NCBI GenBank assembly: GCA_938049075.1
Contig: CALICZ010000109.1
Span: forward strand, 1 to 6,627
Length of the DNA: 6,627 nt
Reading direction: 5' to 3'
DNA from: an uncultured Candidatus Saccharibacteria bacterium
Lineage (GTDB): Bacteria > Patescibacteriota > Saccharimonadia > Saccharimonadales > Saccharimonadaceae
Part shown: piece by piece, positions 5,982 through 6,627 of the stretch
Numbering within the stretch: the stretch's first letter is position 1
Layout: every line of letters starts with the position of its first letter
Notes under the pieces: model-generated
Seen by the model: the letters and a program-made list of their open reading frames with translations, nothing else
Database searches by the model: none
Told to the model about the DNA's origin: nothing
Made by a program: the position numbers and the translations under genes

Positions 5982-6044
5982 AAATTAATAAAGTATACTT
6001 ATACGTAATTCTAAGAAGATAAAGAATCGCTAGAAAGGATAAAA

Positions 6045-6611
6045 ATGACTCTCAATACCATTTTCCCTGTCATCTATACTATCGAATCAATCGACCTTCC
6101 TTCATCTGGTGTTGATTATGAGGTTGGACCAACAGGCTTAGACTATATGACGCCATACCGAATCACGGTCGACGAGACACTAAGCTATACGCTTGGTATA
6201 CATTCTAGTGATACATCGCCTGGTCTTGTTACTGACATAATTACAGCTCCCAACCCATGGCAGTTGTGCATCATTGAGCAAGGAGATCTCTATGTTTGCG
6301 ATGTACGATATCCTCAGTCGTTCGCAAAAATAGATGAACTATATGATGGTATTGTCGCCATAAAGCCAATCGTTGATCAGGGTATTATTCTATTCATTAC
6401 TCACATAGGTATGCTTGCGCTTGACTCTACTGGCGTGCGCTGGAAAACAGAGCGAATCGCTCTTGACGGCATTACTGTTGAGGGTATCACTGATGACTGG
6501 GTCAACTGCAGACCTCAATCGGAGATGGAATACGGTACGTTTGATGTCAATCTGCTGACTGGTGAAATACAACGTAGCGAAGATAATAAGCGTGTACTGC
6601 GTCTGCTATAG
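6045..6611 (+). CDS. Hypothetical protein, 188 aa, beta-rich, function unknown
   Basis: I do not recognise the function. The complete frame starts at ATG 6045 with AAAGGA 5 nt upstream (6034-6039) and ends at TAG 6609-6611. There is no signal peptide, membrane span or lipobox, so it should be cytoplasmic. The sequence alternates short hydrophobic strands with turns, for example LCIIEQGDLYVCDVRYP (74-90), DGIVAIKPIVDQGIILFITH (101-120) and MLALDSTGVRWKTERIALDG (123-142), and ends in DVNLLTGEIQ (167-176) with a polar tail. The order 'light up a value, ALD..GV.WKTERI..DGI, then F.V.L.TG' recalls a widespread uncharacterised bacterial family of small beta-propeller-like or sensor proteins, but this is memory of a pattern, not a search. 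Three Cys (75, 85, 155) have no metal-binding spacing. It diverges from the polysaccharide operon and shares a 247-bp control region; a link between them is unproven. Confidence 0.8.
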   Translation: MTLNTIFPVIYTIESIDLPSSGVDYEVGPTGLDYMTPYRITVDETLSYTLGIHSSDTSPGLVTDIITAPNPWQLCIIEQGDLYVCDVRYPQSFAKIDELYDGIVAIKPIVDQGIILFITHIGMLALDSTGVRWKTERIALDGITVEGITDDWVNCRPQSEMEYGTFDVNLLTGEIQRSEDNKRVLRLL

Positions 6612-6627
6612 CCCTTCTGCTCTACTC

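Larger units (their letters stand above)
5798..6044. other. Divergent intergenic region
   Basis: These 247 bp separate the polysaccharide operon from the plus-strand gene and are A+T-rich. They hold the operon promoter, the candidate promoter and inverted repeat for the 188-aa gene, a perfect 8-bp palindrome AGTATACT (5992-5999), and a GAACATA direct repeat on the minus strand within the operon leader. No conserved gene, RNA gene or terminator was seen. An open frame at 5784-6008 begins inside the Wzz-like gene and looks spurious. Confidence 0.6.

Noticed and set aside
5784..6008. 74-codon plus-strand open frame in the divergent region.
   Set aside because: It starts inside the Wzz-like gene, covers both predicted promoters, lacks a ribosome binding site and shows no family features.

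Overview
The window is an exopolysaccharide or capsule biosynthesis locus of the Wzy-dependent type. Seven co-oriented genes lie on the minus strand, and one unrelated-looking gene diverges on the plus strand at the right edge. The gene set is Gram-positive-like: a short chain-length/co-polymerase protein without a fused kinase, a small monotopic phosphoglycosyl transferase, an EpsD-type GT4 and an EpsG-type polymerase, as in Bacillus eps clusters. The standard genetic code fits all genes. The taxon cannot be fixed from this sequence. A Firmicute, actinobacterial or candidate-phyla (for example Saccharibacteria-like) source would all be compatible, and this is only a guess.

Layout, read in the direction of minus-strand transcription (right to left). 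A good promoter (TTGGAA, 17 bp, extended -10 TGcTATAGT; 5848-5876) precedes the Wzz/CpsC-like protein (5168-5797). A 91-bp gap follows, then the initiating sugar-1-phosphate transferase (4456-5076), the EpsD-like GT4 (3357-4469), the EpsG/Wzy-like polymerase (2258-3364), a GT2 (1457-2257), a second GT4 (335-1456) and the N-terminal third of another GT2 (1-342, running off the left edge). After the Wzz gap every junction overlaps by 8-14 bp, abuts, or is adjacent, so this is one tightly coupled operon. Its missing parts (flippase, further transferases, tyrosine kinase/phosphatase) would have to lie to the left or elsewhere.

How the genes work together: the phosphoglycosyl transferase loads the first sugar phosphate onto undecaprenyl phosphate. 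The two GT4 and two GT2 enzymes extend the repeat unit in the cytoplasm. A flippase (not in the window) would move it across the membrane, the EpsG-like protein would polymerise it, and the Wzz-like protein would set chain length.

Base composition is stepped. The promoter-proximal genes and the first half of the EpsD-like gene are about 55% G+C, the second half of that gene is about 46%, and the sampled distal genes are roughly 32-40%. The sharpest step falls at about position 3960, at the boundary between the two Rossmann domains of the GT4. This looks like a conserved-to-variable module junction.

The 247-bp divergent intergenic region (5798-6044) holds promoters for both directions. The plus-strand gene (6045-6611) encodes a complete 188-aa cytoplasmic-looking beta-rich protein of unknown function. 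I see no mobile element, RNA gene or CRISPR array, and no clear evidence of a novel system beyond the points listed in the findings.
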